DNA from: Omphalotus guepiniiformis
Taxonomy: Eukaryota > Basidiomycota > Agaricomycetes > Agaricales > Omphalotaceae
Reading direction: 5' to 3'
Assembly: GCA_028554645.1 (NCBI GenBank)
Contig: JAQOOI010000076.1
Location: 930,001-994,000, forward strand
Length of the DNA stretch: 64,000 nt
The notes beneath the pieces are model-generated. The model had not been told where the DNA came from and searched no databases. It saw only the letters and a program-made list of their open reading frames with translations. Of this stretch, positions 33,691 through 45,868 are shown in pieces; position 1 is the stretch's first letter, and each line of letters begins with the position of its first letter. Both the position numbers and the translations under genes were made by a program.

Positions 33691-36510
33691 CTAGAGGTTT
33701 GCGCGTGGCACCCTTCCGGAAATACGTTGCCGATCTTTCCAATGCTGCTCAGCAAGTTTACGCAGCTGACCCTTCATTATTTTACCGGAGGGGGTCAACT
33801 CGAAAGGCTCTTCACGAATTACAATCATCACTGGTACAGCGAATTTAGGAAGACTGGAGACTTGTGAGAAGCAATTTCGGAGGTACAGCAATCAACAACT
33901 CACTTCTTTCGGGCCACTTCTATCAGCGATTCTTCCGTTACTTGACCCTTGTAGGCGGGTTTGACAGATACAACCGCTGCGACAAGCTCACCCAAACGTT
34001 TATCTGGAATACCTACCGCAGCAACTTCGAGTAGTCGGGAATCCGTATACAGCGCGTTTTCTACTGCTAACGAGGCCTGATGAAAGGTCAGCGCAACGAA
34101 TAGATCATACAGCTACAGGCTTACAATATTTTCTCCGCCCTGTATGTGCCCTTAGATGAGAATTTCCATAAAACATCATAATCATACGTACGCGTATTAT
34201 GATATCTTTTATCCTGTCCTTGACATACAAGAAACCCTCCTGATCTAACATACCAATGTCTCCGGTCTTTAACCATCCGTCTGCAGTTATCACTTTACTT
34301 GTAGCATCTAGAAGGTGCGTTTTGGCAAAGGCAATGGACTCTGAGGATTTTATGTATTCACCTGGATCTCGATAGTAACCTTCAGGATCATTATATTCAG
34401 CGATCGCCAGGGTCTTAACAATGAAGAAGAAGTACCTCTCATGACGTTAGGTCCACGCAGATAGACTTCTCCAACTTCGCCACATGATGCTACTCTATCA
34501 CCGACGACTATCATCATGTCGTTGACCGGGCAGGCCAAGCCTCTAAAAGTCTATCAGTTCAATCCCGTAAGAGAATACTTGGAGAAGAAAATCCTGACGT
34601 GCTTGCTGGTCGCATCATCTGGTCCTCTCCGGCAATCTGGCAAAAGTGAGACTCGATGCGCGAATGCAACACTAACATACGACTCACGCCAACGGCCACA
34701 GAGTTGGTTTCGGTCATACCGTACCCCTGCGACCTGCAAAGGAGTTAGCTTGACAAGAGAGAAGCCTTGCCCCATCACTTACAAACGCGCAGTGGGAAAA
34801 GCAGCTACTGCCTTCGCAGCCAAAATTTCGGGAGCCGCAGAACCACCAAAAAATAATCCTTCTAAGGGGTATCCTACTAATGAGCTCTCAAGGAGATCCG
34901 ACACCCTACGACTCGAGTCAGCGAAGACGCCTTGAAGCAAAAGACCATGGCAAATAATACATAGCCGGTACTCCGCCAGCGACCGCAACGTTTTCAGCCC
35001 TGATAAGCCTTCAAAATAGATTGTAGATCAACGAGTGCACTATTGCTCGAAAGGAAGATAGCTTGACCTGGCCGCTTCTTCAAAGTCAGTAATAGTTGTT
35101 TTTAATCTGTTTTATCACACCTGCCTTCTTCAGGGATCCATTTGCGCATCAGAACGATCTTCAATCCCGTCATAGTGGCCATCATCTGCATCCGAAGTTC
35201 GCAGACAGACCAAACATCAAATAATGGATACGCACAGTGTAACTCGTGAGACCAGTGACATGGAATAACGGAACAGCAAGTAGGGCGGCTTTCTGTGGAC
35301 CCTCAGGAGGAGGCTCGGAAGGATTCTCGCCCCGACGCAGTGCTGCTCTGCGCGGCCCAACGAGGGTATTGAAACATATATTAGTCACTAATCGTGGTCA
35401 GTGGGAAGGAGCGTCTCACATTGAGTACATTAGTTAGGAACTGACGTTGGGTGCTAAGCACACCCTTAAGGGAAATTTTAGATGCTGTACACATGATCTT
35501 GAAAGTGCACACACCTTCGGCAACCCGGTGGTACCTAATCGCTGATATGAGTGAAGTTAGATTGATAATCGAAGAGGCAACGCTCACCCGACGTGAACAT
35601 TATGGCAGCATTATCCTCTGGCTCAATCGCCATCTCTTCATACCGCGTATCCAGCGATGGTCCGGAATAATGCTGCATGACGTGATCAAATGCCTTCATC
35701 CTTCGCCATTGGTGCTTGTTATCGAGGAGAACCAACATTCCGATGATATGATATTCGTCGAAAAGCTTGTCAACAACAATTTGTAGCTTGTCCGCTCGTT
35801 CTCCATCAACAATGATAAGCTTGCATTCAGTGTGCACGAGGCAATGTTGCAAAGGCTCTAACGGAAGCCATCTAGAAAGCTCGCGCTCAGTGCCCGATTG
35901 CTAATCTGAGTTAAATTGGCCTTACGCGTTTACCATGACGGAAACAGCACCGATGAGCTCTAAAGAGGGAACACGTCAGGGAAATAGGGACCAACACCTC
36001 GTCAAAACACGCACGGCATGCCCAGAACGCAACCAGGAATTCAACACAATTCCTGGAGCATATGGCAACTCGATCCCCTGCAATGAAATCAACCAACTGT
36101 CAAAGGCCAGTAAAACAAGGGACAACGTACCCTTTCGTATCTTATATTCGTAGTAGAAGAGGCTCGCAGTCGATAAGACTTGCACGTTCATCTGGCGATA
36201 AGTAAGCCTCTGCTGCTCAAATACCATATACGTCTTTTCCGCATGCTGCTCGACTGCCCAAAGCCAAAATGCCTTCCCCTTTTTCAGATTATCCATGTAC
36301 AAATGCCGATATCTGCACTCACACGCAGAGAGGGCCAAAGGTTTTTGTACACGCGTTGCAGTCTTCCTTCAATGAAACGAGTCTCGACTTCATGTAATTC
36401 CCCAGGCGCACAGAGCAAAGCTTCAGCTACAAAGACTCTGAGTACAGAAGCAAATGGCTGGTCAGGTGGCACTTACTTTCTGCTAGTGTCCGTATCGGAG
36501 TCCACTGCAT
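33691..36510 (-). CDS. AMP-dependent acyl-CoA synthetase/ligase
   Basis: An ANL-superfamily adenylating enzyme, probably activating a medium/long-chain or aromatic acid to its CoA thioester. The start MQWTPIRTLAE is followed by FVAEALLCAPGELHEVETRF and AFWLWAVEQHAEKTYMVFEQ. Motifs in order: GDRVAICSRNCVEFLVAFWA; P-loop FTSGTTGLPKGVLSTQR, assembled across two introns; AVPLFHVTG; LFFGGSAAPEILAAKAV; SQGYGMTETNSVAVG (A5); GEVGEVYLRGPNVMRG; KTGDIGMLDQEGFLYVKDRI (A7/A8); PSGKIMKGQLRKLAEQ with the catalytic lysine. There is no carrier or reductase domain, so it is not an NRPS or carboxylate reductase. Around twelve short introns make some junctions uncertain. Neighbours give no pathway clue. Substrate unknown. 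Confidence 0.85.
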
Positions 36511-37047
36511 CGTGGTGAGTGCAGGGGGGATTACCAGACACCAAGATTAGCGCGCTGGGATTTCTTTTATATACATTTGATGATTTGAAGGAAGCCGGAT
36601 GGACATTCACGGAAGTTTCCCTATGAATGTCCCGGCTGACAGTCACTTATGTTATGAGAATAAACAGCTCCGAGGAACGATATGATGTCCGCGGTTTCTG
36701 AGAAATTAGCCGAAGCGTACGGCGTGCACCATACCCAAACAAGCCGGGTTTTCTTCCTTCTTGAAAGATCAGAAAGCGACTAATCATTTGTTTCGTTGGA
36801 AGAAAGCCTACGACACGTCACATACCGCTCAATATCATGATGCCTTAGGCTGAACATAAACAGTGTTCTGATTTGTGTCATACCAACAATCATCATCAAA
36901 GAATGAAGTAAATGTACCTCGTGGATACTAGGAAATTGTGCAGAAGCACTCAACGATCTGTATTTTCGGGCCTAGTGATTGCAATCGACGCAGCAAGACT
37001 AGGGAAGTGAACAGTCCACCAAATCGAAGTTCGACGCTTAGAGACGA

Positions 37048-37561
37048 TCACCTCATGCAACCATGGTGGACAATTGAATCACGAAGCTGACTCATTATGT
37101 TGAACTCGGGTGTAGAAGAGCTCTGAATCCTCCGCACGATATTCTGCGGCTGGCTCGGCCGCTTGTCTCGGTCAGCGAAGAAAAACGTATTATCTTGTAC
37201 GATTGTCAACCTGCATCGACGCCTTATCACAAAAAAACCGAGGCTTGAGTATATCATGATGATGTAGTTTGACTCACAAGTAGAAATTGCGAGACGAGGC
37301 AAAAGTCAAGGTGCTAAACCAAAAAAGAACAGTAAGGCGGTATATCGATTGAGGTGAAGCCCTCCGCGTTTTCTCGGATGCTTGGATCGCTAATGAATAA
37401 GAGCTGAAAGAGTGCGGTTGCGAGGTATGTACGCAGTCGGGGCCAAGTTGGGGCTGAATATTGTCTGAATCCTGGATCTGGTCTTCGGAGGGGGTCTTCA
37501 AACGGGGATGAGAGAAGATCTTGCATCCAGGTAAGCGTGAATCTTCAAGCTTCGAGGTCAT
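37048..37561 (-). CDS. Doubtful two-exon hypothetical protein
   Basis: A frame from MTSKLEDSRLPGCKIFSHPR at 37561 runs to SSRNFYL and, with an intron gtgagt...ataag (about 37256-37311), joins in frame to RRCRLTIVQDNTFFFADRDK, ending SIVHHGCMR. The splice ends are good and the product would be about 150 residues, but no domain is recognised. A second overlapping frame (PGFRQYSAPTWPRLRTYLAT) looks at least as protein-like, so the true frame is unclear. It faces away from RPB3, whose start is 159 nt away. Confidence 0.25.
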
Positions 37562-37719
37562 TCGTGCTTCGAGGTCTGATGAGAGTTGAAGTTAAACGCA
37601 GAATGTGCCCGGGTCACTCGTTCAGCTTTGGCGTCCGGCCCGGCCTCCCGGGAGTACCTTGCTTGTCAATATTATGGTCAGAGGTCATCAGGTTCCACAG
37701 CCCTTACTCTTCCTTCATA

Positions 37720-39156
37720 ATGAACGGTACGGATGAATTCGAGCCCATCGTCCGAATTCGCGAATTAAAACGAGATAAAGTCAACTTTGTTCTTGAAAAT
37801 GTCGATCTCGCGTGCGAAGTGTCCATGTTCTCATAACATCAGGATGTCTGACTGAGAACTATAGGTTCGCAAATTCATTGCGGAGGGTTATGATGGCGGA
37901 CCTGCCTACCGTTGGTGAGTTTAATATTTTTGTACTGCTGTTCACATCATCGAAAACTGAAAACTTTGAAGCAATCGATATGGTTGAGATTGAGACAAAT
38001 ACGACTGTACTCCCGGACGAATTCATCTCACACCGGCTTGGTATGGTTCCACTCGTCAGCACGAATTGCGACGAAGCTATGCGCTATACAAGAGTGCGTA
38101 GCCGGCTTCATACCATGACGTGCTGGCCTGATACTACTTCATCCAGGATTGCACATGTATATCATCCTGCGCATACTGTTCTATTATTCTTGTTCTAAAT
38201 GTCGCATGTCATGACTCCGTCACCATGGACGTTACCAGCAATCACTTGGAGGTTTCGCCTCACCCTGATGTTGGCTTAGAAGAAGGTGGAGAAGAGCTCT
38301 CAAAACGCTCAGAATTATTCGGGCAGCCAGTAGGCAAAAGTGAGTGCAACTTTTGATTCGCATTTCTTTCTTTTCTCATATGCTGGCCAGATCAACAAGG
38401 AGTTGAACCTGTATTGTTATGCAAGATACGGAAAGGGCAGGCGCTGAAGCTCAGATGTATTGCCAAAAAGGTATGCCTTGTGTTTCATGGACGGGCCAGC
38501 GTATTCATGTGTCGTCTCCAGGGGATCGCAAAGGAGCATGCCAAATGGTCACCCTGTTCTGCGGTTGCTTTCGAGTACGACCCTCATAACAAACTGCGGC
38601 ATACAACACATTGGTTTGAAACAGACGAACGAGGAGAATGGCCTCTAAGCGACAATGCACGAGAGGAGGACGCGCCGCGAGATGACGAACCATTCGACTT
38701 CAACGCCAAACCCAGTAAATTTTATTTTGATGTTGAGACTGATGGTAGTCTGGGGCCGCAGGAGGTGGTTATGAAGGCACGTTCTGTTGGAATGAGTATC
38801 TTTTGTAGTTTGGACTAACTTGTTGTGCTTAGGGTTTAGCAGAATTACAAAAGAAGCTGGCTAATTTGATCCTGCACATGAGAAATGCCCCTGAAGTTGA
38901 TATGCTCGGCGGCGCAGACCAGCCCGCTATAGATCAAGGAGCTGTACCACCCACCGGAGGATGGAATGCCGGAGGTAGTTCATGGGGTGGTGACTCAGCG
39001 GGTGGCGGCGGCAGTAGCACTTGGGGTAGTACGAGTCCTTCTCGTGGGGGAAACACAAGTACATGGGGGTCGACCAGTCCTGCGAGTGGTGCTGGGTGGG
39101 GTGCAACTGGTGGATGGGGTAGTCCTTCGCAGCAATCAAATGGCTGGAACGTTTGA
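37720..39156 (+). CDS. RPB3: DNA-directed RNA polymerase II subunit RPB3
   Basis: Rpb3 pairs with Rpb11 to nucleate assembly of RNA polymerase [22 protein letters not shown] begins the alpha-like dimerisation domain; [20 protein letters not shown] is the conserved alpha motif. Zinc ligands are in [11 protein letters not shown], read after the intron ending near 38151. Further blocks are [35 protein letters not shown] and [20 protein letters not shown], then [16 protein letters not shown]. Beyond the normal end is an added tail of about 70 residues, very rich in Gly, Ser and Trp, with the repeat [13 protein letters not shown] / [13 protein letters not shown] and ending SNGWNV. Several short introns. 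The tail is in frame in the last exon and is not a shadow of another gene. Confidence 0.93.
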
Positions 39157-39405
39157 ATGCTGACATCAAGTGTATTATTGACTTTATGACTGACGTTTGT
39201 TCAATGCTCTGAGGAGGGTTATATCTTTGGAATCTACACGAGAGACCAAGAATGACAAGGGTAGTTATGTATGAGGCATGATATTTGAAGATCACTCAGA
39301 GATAGTCCAATATGCAAAAGATAGTAGGACGTGACCGGCACGTACTAAAAACCACTACGATATTTCGTCCGTCTAATCCTAGATGTTCATATGAGGACAA
39401 ACCAT

Positions 39406-42400
39406 TTACTGCCGTTCTGACATCTCGATATAGTCGGATCTGGCATTATATGATGATGCTTGTGGATGTGAAGGCATAGCTGAAACATTGGGCATATTTA
39501 CTGTGCCAGAGCGACTACTTTGGCCAGCGCGTGACGATGCATCTTGGCTTTCCGAATACCCTCTGCTTAGTGGCTCAGGCATTTGCAGCTCGCTCGCATC
39601 ATCAAACACGTTATCCGCTGAGTCGTCTGGTAAAGTATAAGTATCACTACGACGGGGATAAGGTCGCAAAGAACTTACGAAGAACAGCATTTGAATCTGA
39701 TAAATCCCATCCTCCAGCAGGGGCGGGCATGCTCAAAGGTCGGCTCGACTTGTGTTGTTCTGCTTCCTTCACTTCTTGCCATGGAATTTCCGTGTAGCGT
39801 TTGGGCTCAGGTACGGCACTAGGGTTCCCGCTCGGACCATAGATTTCAAGGTCAGCAAGAGCATCTTTGAGCGCACAAATCCATTTGTTCCGACGTTTAG
39901 CTGGGCGGTGCCGAATTCTCAGTATTTTGAACCAAATTAATGAGATTCAATAAACCTTTGATAGCGCCCTGCTGCCAGTTGCTCTTGTATTTAATGTCAG
40001 CAGACAGTGTCATTTTCTCTTGCTCAGGGAAATCTAAAGACGCGAGCGAGTATGTACGACTGACGACAATAAACCGAATAGCAGAACAGCGTACCTATTA
40101 CTGCAATATCAAAGGCGGGTAGATAATCACGCCTTTCAGATTGAACGAAGTTGAGCATCCTGGAACGTAATCGCTCTATGTCCTCGAAAGTCGTACTGAA
40201 GCTGACATCAAAGGTGAATGTTTCCGACATCTGTTCGCAATATTAGCCATCAAATGATAGGCCGTAACAGATAGCGCAGCATACTTGTGGACTCCTGCGG
40301 ATATTTTCAATGAACTATAATAAGAAAGGTTAGTGGGTCGCCCTGGAAAATGTCCGATAACTTACAAGATCGTTAAGTACACTATTTGGTGCCTGCACGG
40401 AAACTCCATTCCCATCCAGTAATATGGTGCTGAGGAGCCGGATTTCTTTGACAGTATAGCTCACTTTGTTCAAATTTACTCTGTCACCGACATCGAATGG
40501 ATGCTTGATGAACAGAAAGATGATGCTTGTTAGTATTTCAGTCAGACTACCCCCGATCAGCCAACTGAGCCCTGGAAAGGACGAAATAAGTATGCGGTAC
40601 ATCCAATCTGTCGCCGACAACATACCAAGAACAAGGGTCCCGGCCGAAGTGATTAGGGTAGTAAATTGCGCCTCCTGTGATTGTGTTCAATGGTCAGAAG
40701 GTTCTGCGCTTTAGTTCAAGAAGAAGGCCAGGTACCAAGCAAACGGCGATGATGAGTGCGGCAACGACCACGTAGAGACTCATAAAGATGTTATCCAATC
40801 TGCCGACCGCGCTGTCCAGATCTTGCATTGAATGCTCGAGTGATAATTGTTCACGATGAAAGTCCATGCACGCCAGTTCGATTTCATCTCTCGACGCATC
40901 ACCGTTTGAATCTTTATCGAACAACGCGAAGACTCGATCGGCTTCGTCGCGCGTCATGAAGAATCTCGCAATGTCATCCACGAGTAAGTAATCTGCACCA
41001 GGTTTGGCAAACGAGTAGAACAGACGGCGCGCAAGCTGAACGTCACATAAACATGAGTACTTCATATTCACTTTCAAAGCAGATCAGCAGAACACCGGAA
41101 AACGCTCGCTGTCTAGCCTTGTCCAGCCCGGTTTCCGCTTCACTGCTGATCTTCAAAGCCAGATACTGTACTCACTAAGCGAGATTTGTTGGCAGATTCC
41201 AAAGCCGTTTTAACGACGGCTTGCGGTGAATTTGGCTGAAGGACAGAACTGGAAAATGATGTCAGGTTTGATAGAGCATGTTGAATGAAGATGACAAGCC
41301 ACATGCCTGCCTGCGATTTCAGACTAGCCCATCTCTGAATCAGCCTCATATGCTCTGCGAAAACGGAAACACTCACAGCAACATTTCCGAGTGCTGTCGT
41401 AGTGGTAGTCGCCGCATTCCGCACACCTTTCAAAGCTCTCTTAAAGATCCTCTTCGGGTTGACGGAGCTCTGTTTCGTATGAGAAGCTTTCAAGGTATCC
41501 GAGCGCCCAGGAATGTCGGACGAGTTGCGATAGAGCGTGACAAGTGACCTTACGGCAAATTTCTGGTCAGCGATACGCTCTGCGGTATCACGGAGTTGTT
41601 TAGTTTAATGGAGAACGGTCCAACATGACAAGAGCCTCACCAGCATAACTCCTTTCGTGGAATTTTCCCGCAATCCACTGAATGGAAAACTTCTCGAAAA
41701 GAAGGACAGCGGAACACAAATATATGCCGAACAGGAGTTTCGAAATGAAGCTGATGATGCCCTTGCTCTTCTCAGAGGTATCCTCGCCTTCCCTGTTATC
41801 AATGAGCGGATTCCAAGCGACCCACATCCCCAGTGTCCAGGCGAACAGAGCAACATAACGTTGAAGGGCACTAGCCCAGTCTATGTATTTGCGAGTTCCG
41901 ACTGCAATAACACCAACAGTGGAGCGTATGATAGGAGGAAGGACGCGGGCACCAGCTAATGAAGCCCACCAGCCTACACAGACCATCAGAGTAACAACGG
42001 GCCAAAGAACGGTACCACGGACCTCCCCAAGCGACACTCAGCCAGATACTCCACCACAGGAGCTTGACACCCCAGATCTAAGGGTTACTGATGAGTGTAT
42101 ATGCAGAGGATCAATACGGTTGCGCTCACTTTAGCATTTGGGAAAGTAGTCAATTGTAGTATACCTAGAATTGACACATTCCGGCGTTAACGTGATATGT
42201 ACGAAGAGCATAGCAAAACCAGTGTACTCACCTGGGATCCACAGGATGGCCAAAACAGGTACAATGAACAGAAACCATCTAGTCACGATGGAAACATTGA
42301 GTAGATAATTATACAATTTAGCGACCTAAAAAAAGACATCAAGGACCAAAATCTGAAGTAAACGACGCTGGATTACCTTGTTGTCGGGCATATCACCTTC

Positions 42401-42772
42401 TGCGAAAGCCAAATGATGCTCACTTGCATTTCTAGAGTCAAACTCCTCGTAACCGTGTTTGATTCCGTTTAGGATGTCCCAGGAAGAGTTTCGTGAAGAA
42501 TGCCGACTGCTGAAGCCTGGGCGAGGATTCGGCTGGGGCATACCTGGGCTTGGATTACGCTCGATGTCACTTGCATTGGACGCAAAGGGATCATCTGCAA
42601 TTTGAACTCGTTTGTTTCCCGAAGCCAGCGGAAGTGAAGAGGAAGAAGGGTCATTGCGACGAGGAGGATACATGGTCGACGAAGAAAAAGAAAGAGATTG
42701 TGGGTTGACGGTAAAATCTGTGCTGTCGTGATCGACAGGGTTATAGTGGTACACTGCTTGGGTCGGTGCCAT
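39406..42772 (-). CDS. MscS-family mechanosensitive channel with EF hand (Msy1/Msy2-like)
   Basis: Fungal Msy proteins are ER-membrane mechanosensitive channels that regulate calcium after hypo-osmotic shock. The N-terminus MAPTQAVYHYNPVDHDSTDF is disordered. Membrane spans include VTRWFLFIVPVLAILWIPGI, LLWWSIWLSV and ISKLLFGIYLCSAVLLFEKF. One EF hand has the canonical loop DKDSNGDASRDE. The pore/beta domain is LIGGSLTEILTSIIFLFIKH, PFDVGDRVNLNKVSYTVKEI, LLSTILLDGNGVSVQAPNSV and NDLFIENIRRSPQMSE. The tail is Ser-rich and ends DYIEMSERQ at 39406. At least twelve short introns. The combination of EF hand preceding the MscS domain is specific to fungal Msy/MscS proteins. RPB3 converges from the left with a 249-nt gap. 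Confidence 0.9.
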
Positions 42773-43325
42773 TGAAATCCGGCGTCAGCGATGGTAGTGA
42801 AGCTAAGAGAGCACTCCATCTATAGTAATACAACATGCTGCTGCGCGACACAAACTCATAAACTTGAATACTACATGGAAATCTCATTTTGAATGCTAGA
42901 TACAAGCTTTTCAACTACTAGTATCAACTTTCCAATTGAATCCTTTTCTCTTCAAACTTCTCCTTTCTCCGATCAAGAAAATTGACGCTCGACATAGCAT
43001 TCGGCTGCGATGACTGCTGAATTCGATACTTACACAATCTTCATTCAACGACAAACTGTGAATGGACGTCCAGGTACTTGTATTCGGACAAATTCCTATC
43101 TTTTTTCCAGTCTCCCTCTGTCTCCCTGCAGAAAACCAAGAACGTTGCGCTAGCAACTGACAATTGCACTACTCCAGGCACTGAATGTCGTCGATAAATG
43201 AATTCAAATATTCCAGCCGAGGCCGAGGTGAATTTGAGCACAGCCGGGCCGTGTGTGACCTGTCCTTCCTACATAGTACACCTAGTGTACACACGACCTA
43301 GGAGTCACCGCTCATATTCTAGGAG
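42773..43325. other. Divergent promoter region
   Basis: About 550 nt between the divergent starts of the MscS channel and the four-TM protein. No gene or clear element was seen beyond AT-rich and pyrimidine-rich stretches. Confidence 0.5.
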
Positions 43326-43790
43326 ATGGCTCGAGAAAAGACTCACATATTATTCTATATCTCTCTTGCTTTCTCTACTGTCATCTTCATATTTTCCTTG
43401 GCCACAAATTTAGGCATCTCGTCCCTGATCCTCGACCCCATCGCAGCCTTTCTTACCGTCGTTCATCATGTCACTATCCTTTGTCTATCTCGTCCGCAAG
43501 GAAAGTCAGACATGACATCCTTACCGTACACGTACACGTCCTCCCTGGGATGCATCATTTGTGCCTGGCTACTAGGTCTTCTATGGACCGCCGGCGCTGC
43601 CATACTGGGCATCGAGACTACATATTTCTTTGTGGATGTCGGTACCATACGTGATGAGGCAGTCTCCGTAATAGAGCTACTGCTCGTTGTCATGGAGGGT
43701 GTCTTGGTTTTCACCATTGCCGTGTTATGTACGAAGCATAGGAGGTTTGCACGAAGGGACAATCCGGGTCCTGTGCGGAATATTACATGA
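43326..43790 (+). CDS. Four-TM hypothetical protein, MARVEL-like
   Basis: A single-exon ORF of 154 residues from MAREKTHILFYISLAFSTVI. Four hydrophobic segments are visible: FYISLAFSTVIFIFSLATNL; LILDPIAAFLTVVHHVTILC; LGCIICAWLLGLLWTAGAAI; VIELLLVVMEGVLVFTIAVL. The C-terminus is basic (CTKHRRFARRDNPGP). The number and spacing of spans and the polar loop with YTYTSS resemble fungal MARVEL-type small membrane proteins, which are numerous and mostly uncharacterised in Agaricomycetes. Lack of introns is common in that group. Function is unknown. Confidence 0.6.
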   Translation: MAREKTHILFYISLAFSTVIFIFSLATNLGISSLILDPIAAFLTVVHHVTILCLSRPQGKSDMTSLPYTYTSSLGCIICAWLLGLLWTAGAAILGIETTYFFVDVGTIRDEAVSVIELLLVVMEGVLVFTIAVLCTKHRRFARRDNPGPVRNIT

Positions 43791-44457
43791 CTCCTAACAA
43801 TCGGCGAGCGGCGGGCAAACATTGACTTGATGTTGGTACGGGAATGAACGTTCGTGTATGTAGTACACATTTTTGCCTCTTTGTCTTTCTTGACTGAAAC
43901 ATCGTTACACGTAGCAAATGCAATGCCGCCCGTCGATCAAGGATTACCAAACGTCTGCATCTTTGGACCATACATACACTTGTACCTTTGGACTACAAGA
44001 ACTTGGACTTGCATGTATCTCATTCTTACTTCTGGCATTACTATTCTTTTCGCTGCATCTCATCGATCTTTTTGTATCACTTGTGGTCTCTTTCAATCGA
44101 TATCTTTGCTGTCAATGCGCATTCGTCTTCCTATAGACCCCGGCCCCTTTAAATAGGAATTCCATACTTGTCACTTCTCCTGCGTTTCAACCTACCCAAT
44201 GACCACTCACTTCCTATGTGCATACACTAGATGCTCGAGAAGAGGATTTCCATGGCCCCCTTTCCGGAGATAGATGTGCTATTGGTCGATTGCAATCATC
44301 AAGATCGCATGCGCCGAGCTCTCAGGAAGGCCATGGAGCTGGGTTTACTCGAAGGAATGAGGTGAGCCTTGATTGACTAGTAATTTCCTGTTGGCCAAAC
44401 GTGAATCGATGAGGGAGTCACTATTGTTAAACCTTTCGCTCGACCATGGATCGGGCC

Positions 44458-44999
44458 TCATTCACATGCTTTACCCATTTCAGCTACGATAGAGGAACCC
44501 TGCAATATTGGGCAACTGCCAACAGGTTGAATACTTGACGCCGCGATACAATGTATATTTGCACTCATAAACCCTTGGCGCAATAGCATCGTGTTCAACC
44601 TCGGTGTGGACGACTGTGTCATAAAATCTACAAATTGGTCATTGAACCCGTAATCCAAGGCCTCTTCCAAGGTAAACTTCCTTACCTAGTTTGGTTGCAT
44701 CGTGGCCCAAGTCTCTGGCGACAAGACATGTGAGGCTTTTGAACTCGTGCAGGAAGCAGGAAGGTGAAGCGGAGTAGTGACCCCGAGGTTCGACAATCGA
44801 CAAAATTTCAATGTGCATTCCACAAGGGAATCTTTTCACTGCGTTCGAGATGTACTAGAAAATCAAGGACATCATTCGTGCCTATTGGCGTGTAACCAGT
44901 TACCAGAACAGTAACACATCTCCTCTTACGGTCACTACGCCTCGTAGTACATATGTTGCTGTCGTCATTGGAATCATCCTGATGTTCTGAATCTGTCAT
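44458..44999 (-). CDS. Doubtful hypothetical gene or gene remnant
   Basis: Consecutive minus-strand frames carry protein-like sequence: MTDSEHQDDSNDDSNICTTR and RCVTVLVTGYTPIGTNDVLD (44808-44999), IEILSIVEPRGHYSASPSCF (44639-44839), and a third frame to 44458. The VTVLVTGYTPIG string faintly recalls the start of pyroglutamyl-peptidase (VLVTGFGPF), but no catalytic motif follows. A donor (gtaagg) lies near 44686 and acceptors lie downstream, yet no clean spliced frame was obtained. It may be a species-specific gene or a decayed one. Confidence 0.25.
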
Positions 45000-45868
45000 G
45001 CTCCGAATCTCAATGGATGCTAGTGGATAATCGGTTGTAGATTGTGGAGATAGATGCTGTGTAAAACTTCAGAAATATATCATCATAACAGCTGATACCT
45101 AAGGTGCTAGAGATTCTAGGCCCGTATTAGAGGGTCGGAACGGAACATGGAGGTAAACCTTTACCTCGGAAGTTGTTGCCAAATAACGCGTACCGCATTC
45201 ATGGCTTGCATGCCCAATAAGTATTTGACTTATTTCAGTTCTCCAACTCCAAGGAGTTCGACCCTGTGTGGTATCGATAGGGATGGCGGCCACGCGAAAT
45301 TCAAACAGTAAGCAAGCAAGCACCTGGGCCCTGCAGGCAGCTACAAGTTATGCTGATGCTAAGTATTATTATTCGGAACTCCGTGAAAACCAGGCCTATT
45401 AATCGATGATCCTTTGGGGGAAAATGATGGAAAGGCACTGCAAGTAGTGGTGCACGGGTTTCACGAATAGGAAAAGCACACTTTTCTTTCGTCAACTTAC
45501 AAAATGCGGCGCTCTATTGAAGAACGAAACTCCTAGACTCTATGCATGCGACACGGGTAGGGCAAATTTGCTATGATTCTTCATCTATTTCCCGGAACAT
45601 TCGATTGCAGCCGCAGTTAGCAACAGTACTTTAAGAGCCACAGAGTTGGTCCGATGGAGCAGGATGAAGCTAATGTCTTCGTAGGTTTGGGCAGAAGAAC
45701 GCAGGGGGTAAGAACCTTCGACGTGATATGGATGTACGATCCAGTCACGGGTTATCCACTAAGCCCATCCTAGCAACACGTTCCTCCAGTGAGAATCTTC
45801 GGTTTCCTATACCAGATGAGAGACGAAGCGCAAAACATCCCTATGAAAGCACATGTTATGAGGTTTGT
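45000..45868. other. Spacer with no supported gene
   Basis: Open frames at 45099-45323 and 45301-45495 (minus) and 45728-45973 (plus, overlapping the Tlg2 3' end) have no recognisable domain. A TATA or gene end specific to this stretch was not identified. Confidence 0.45.

Noticed and set aside
44231..44365. 44-codon plus-strand ORF MLEKRISMAPFPEIDVLLVD
   Set aside because: Short, no recognisable family and no spliced continuation found.
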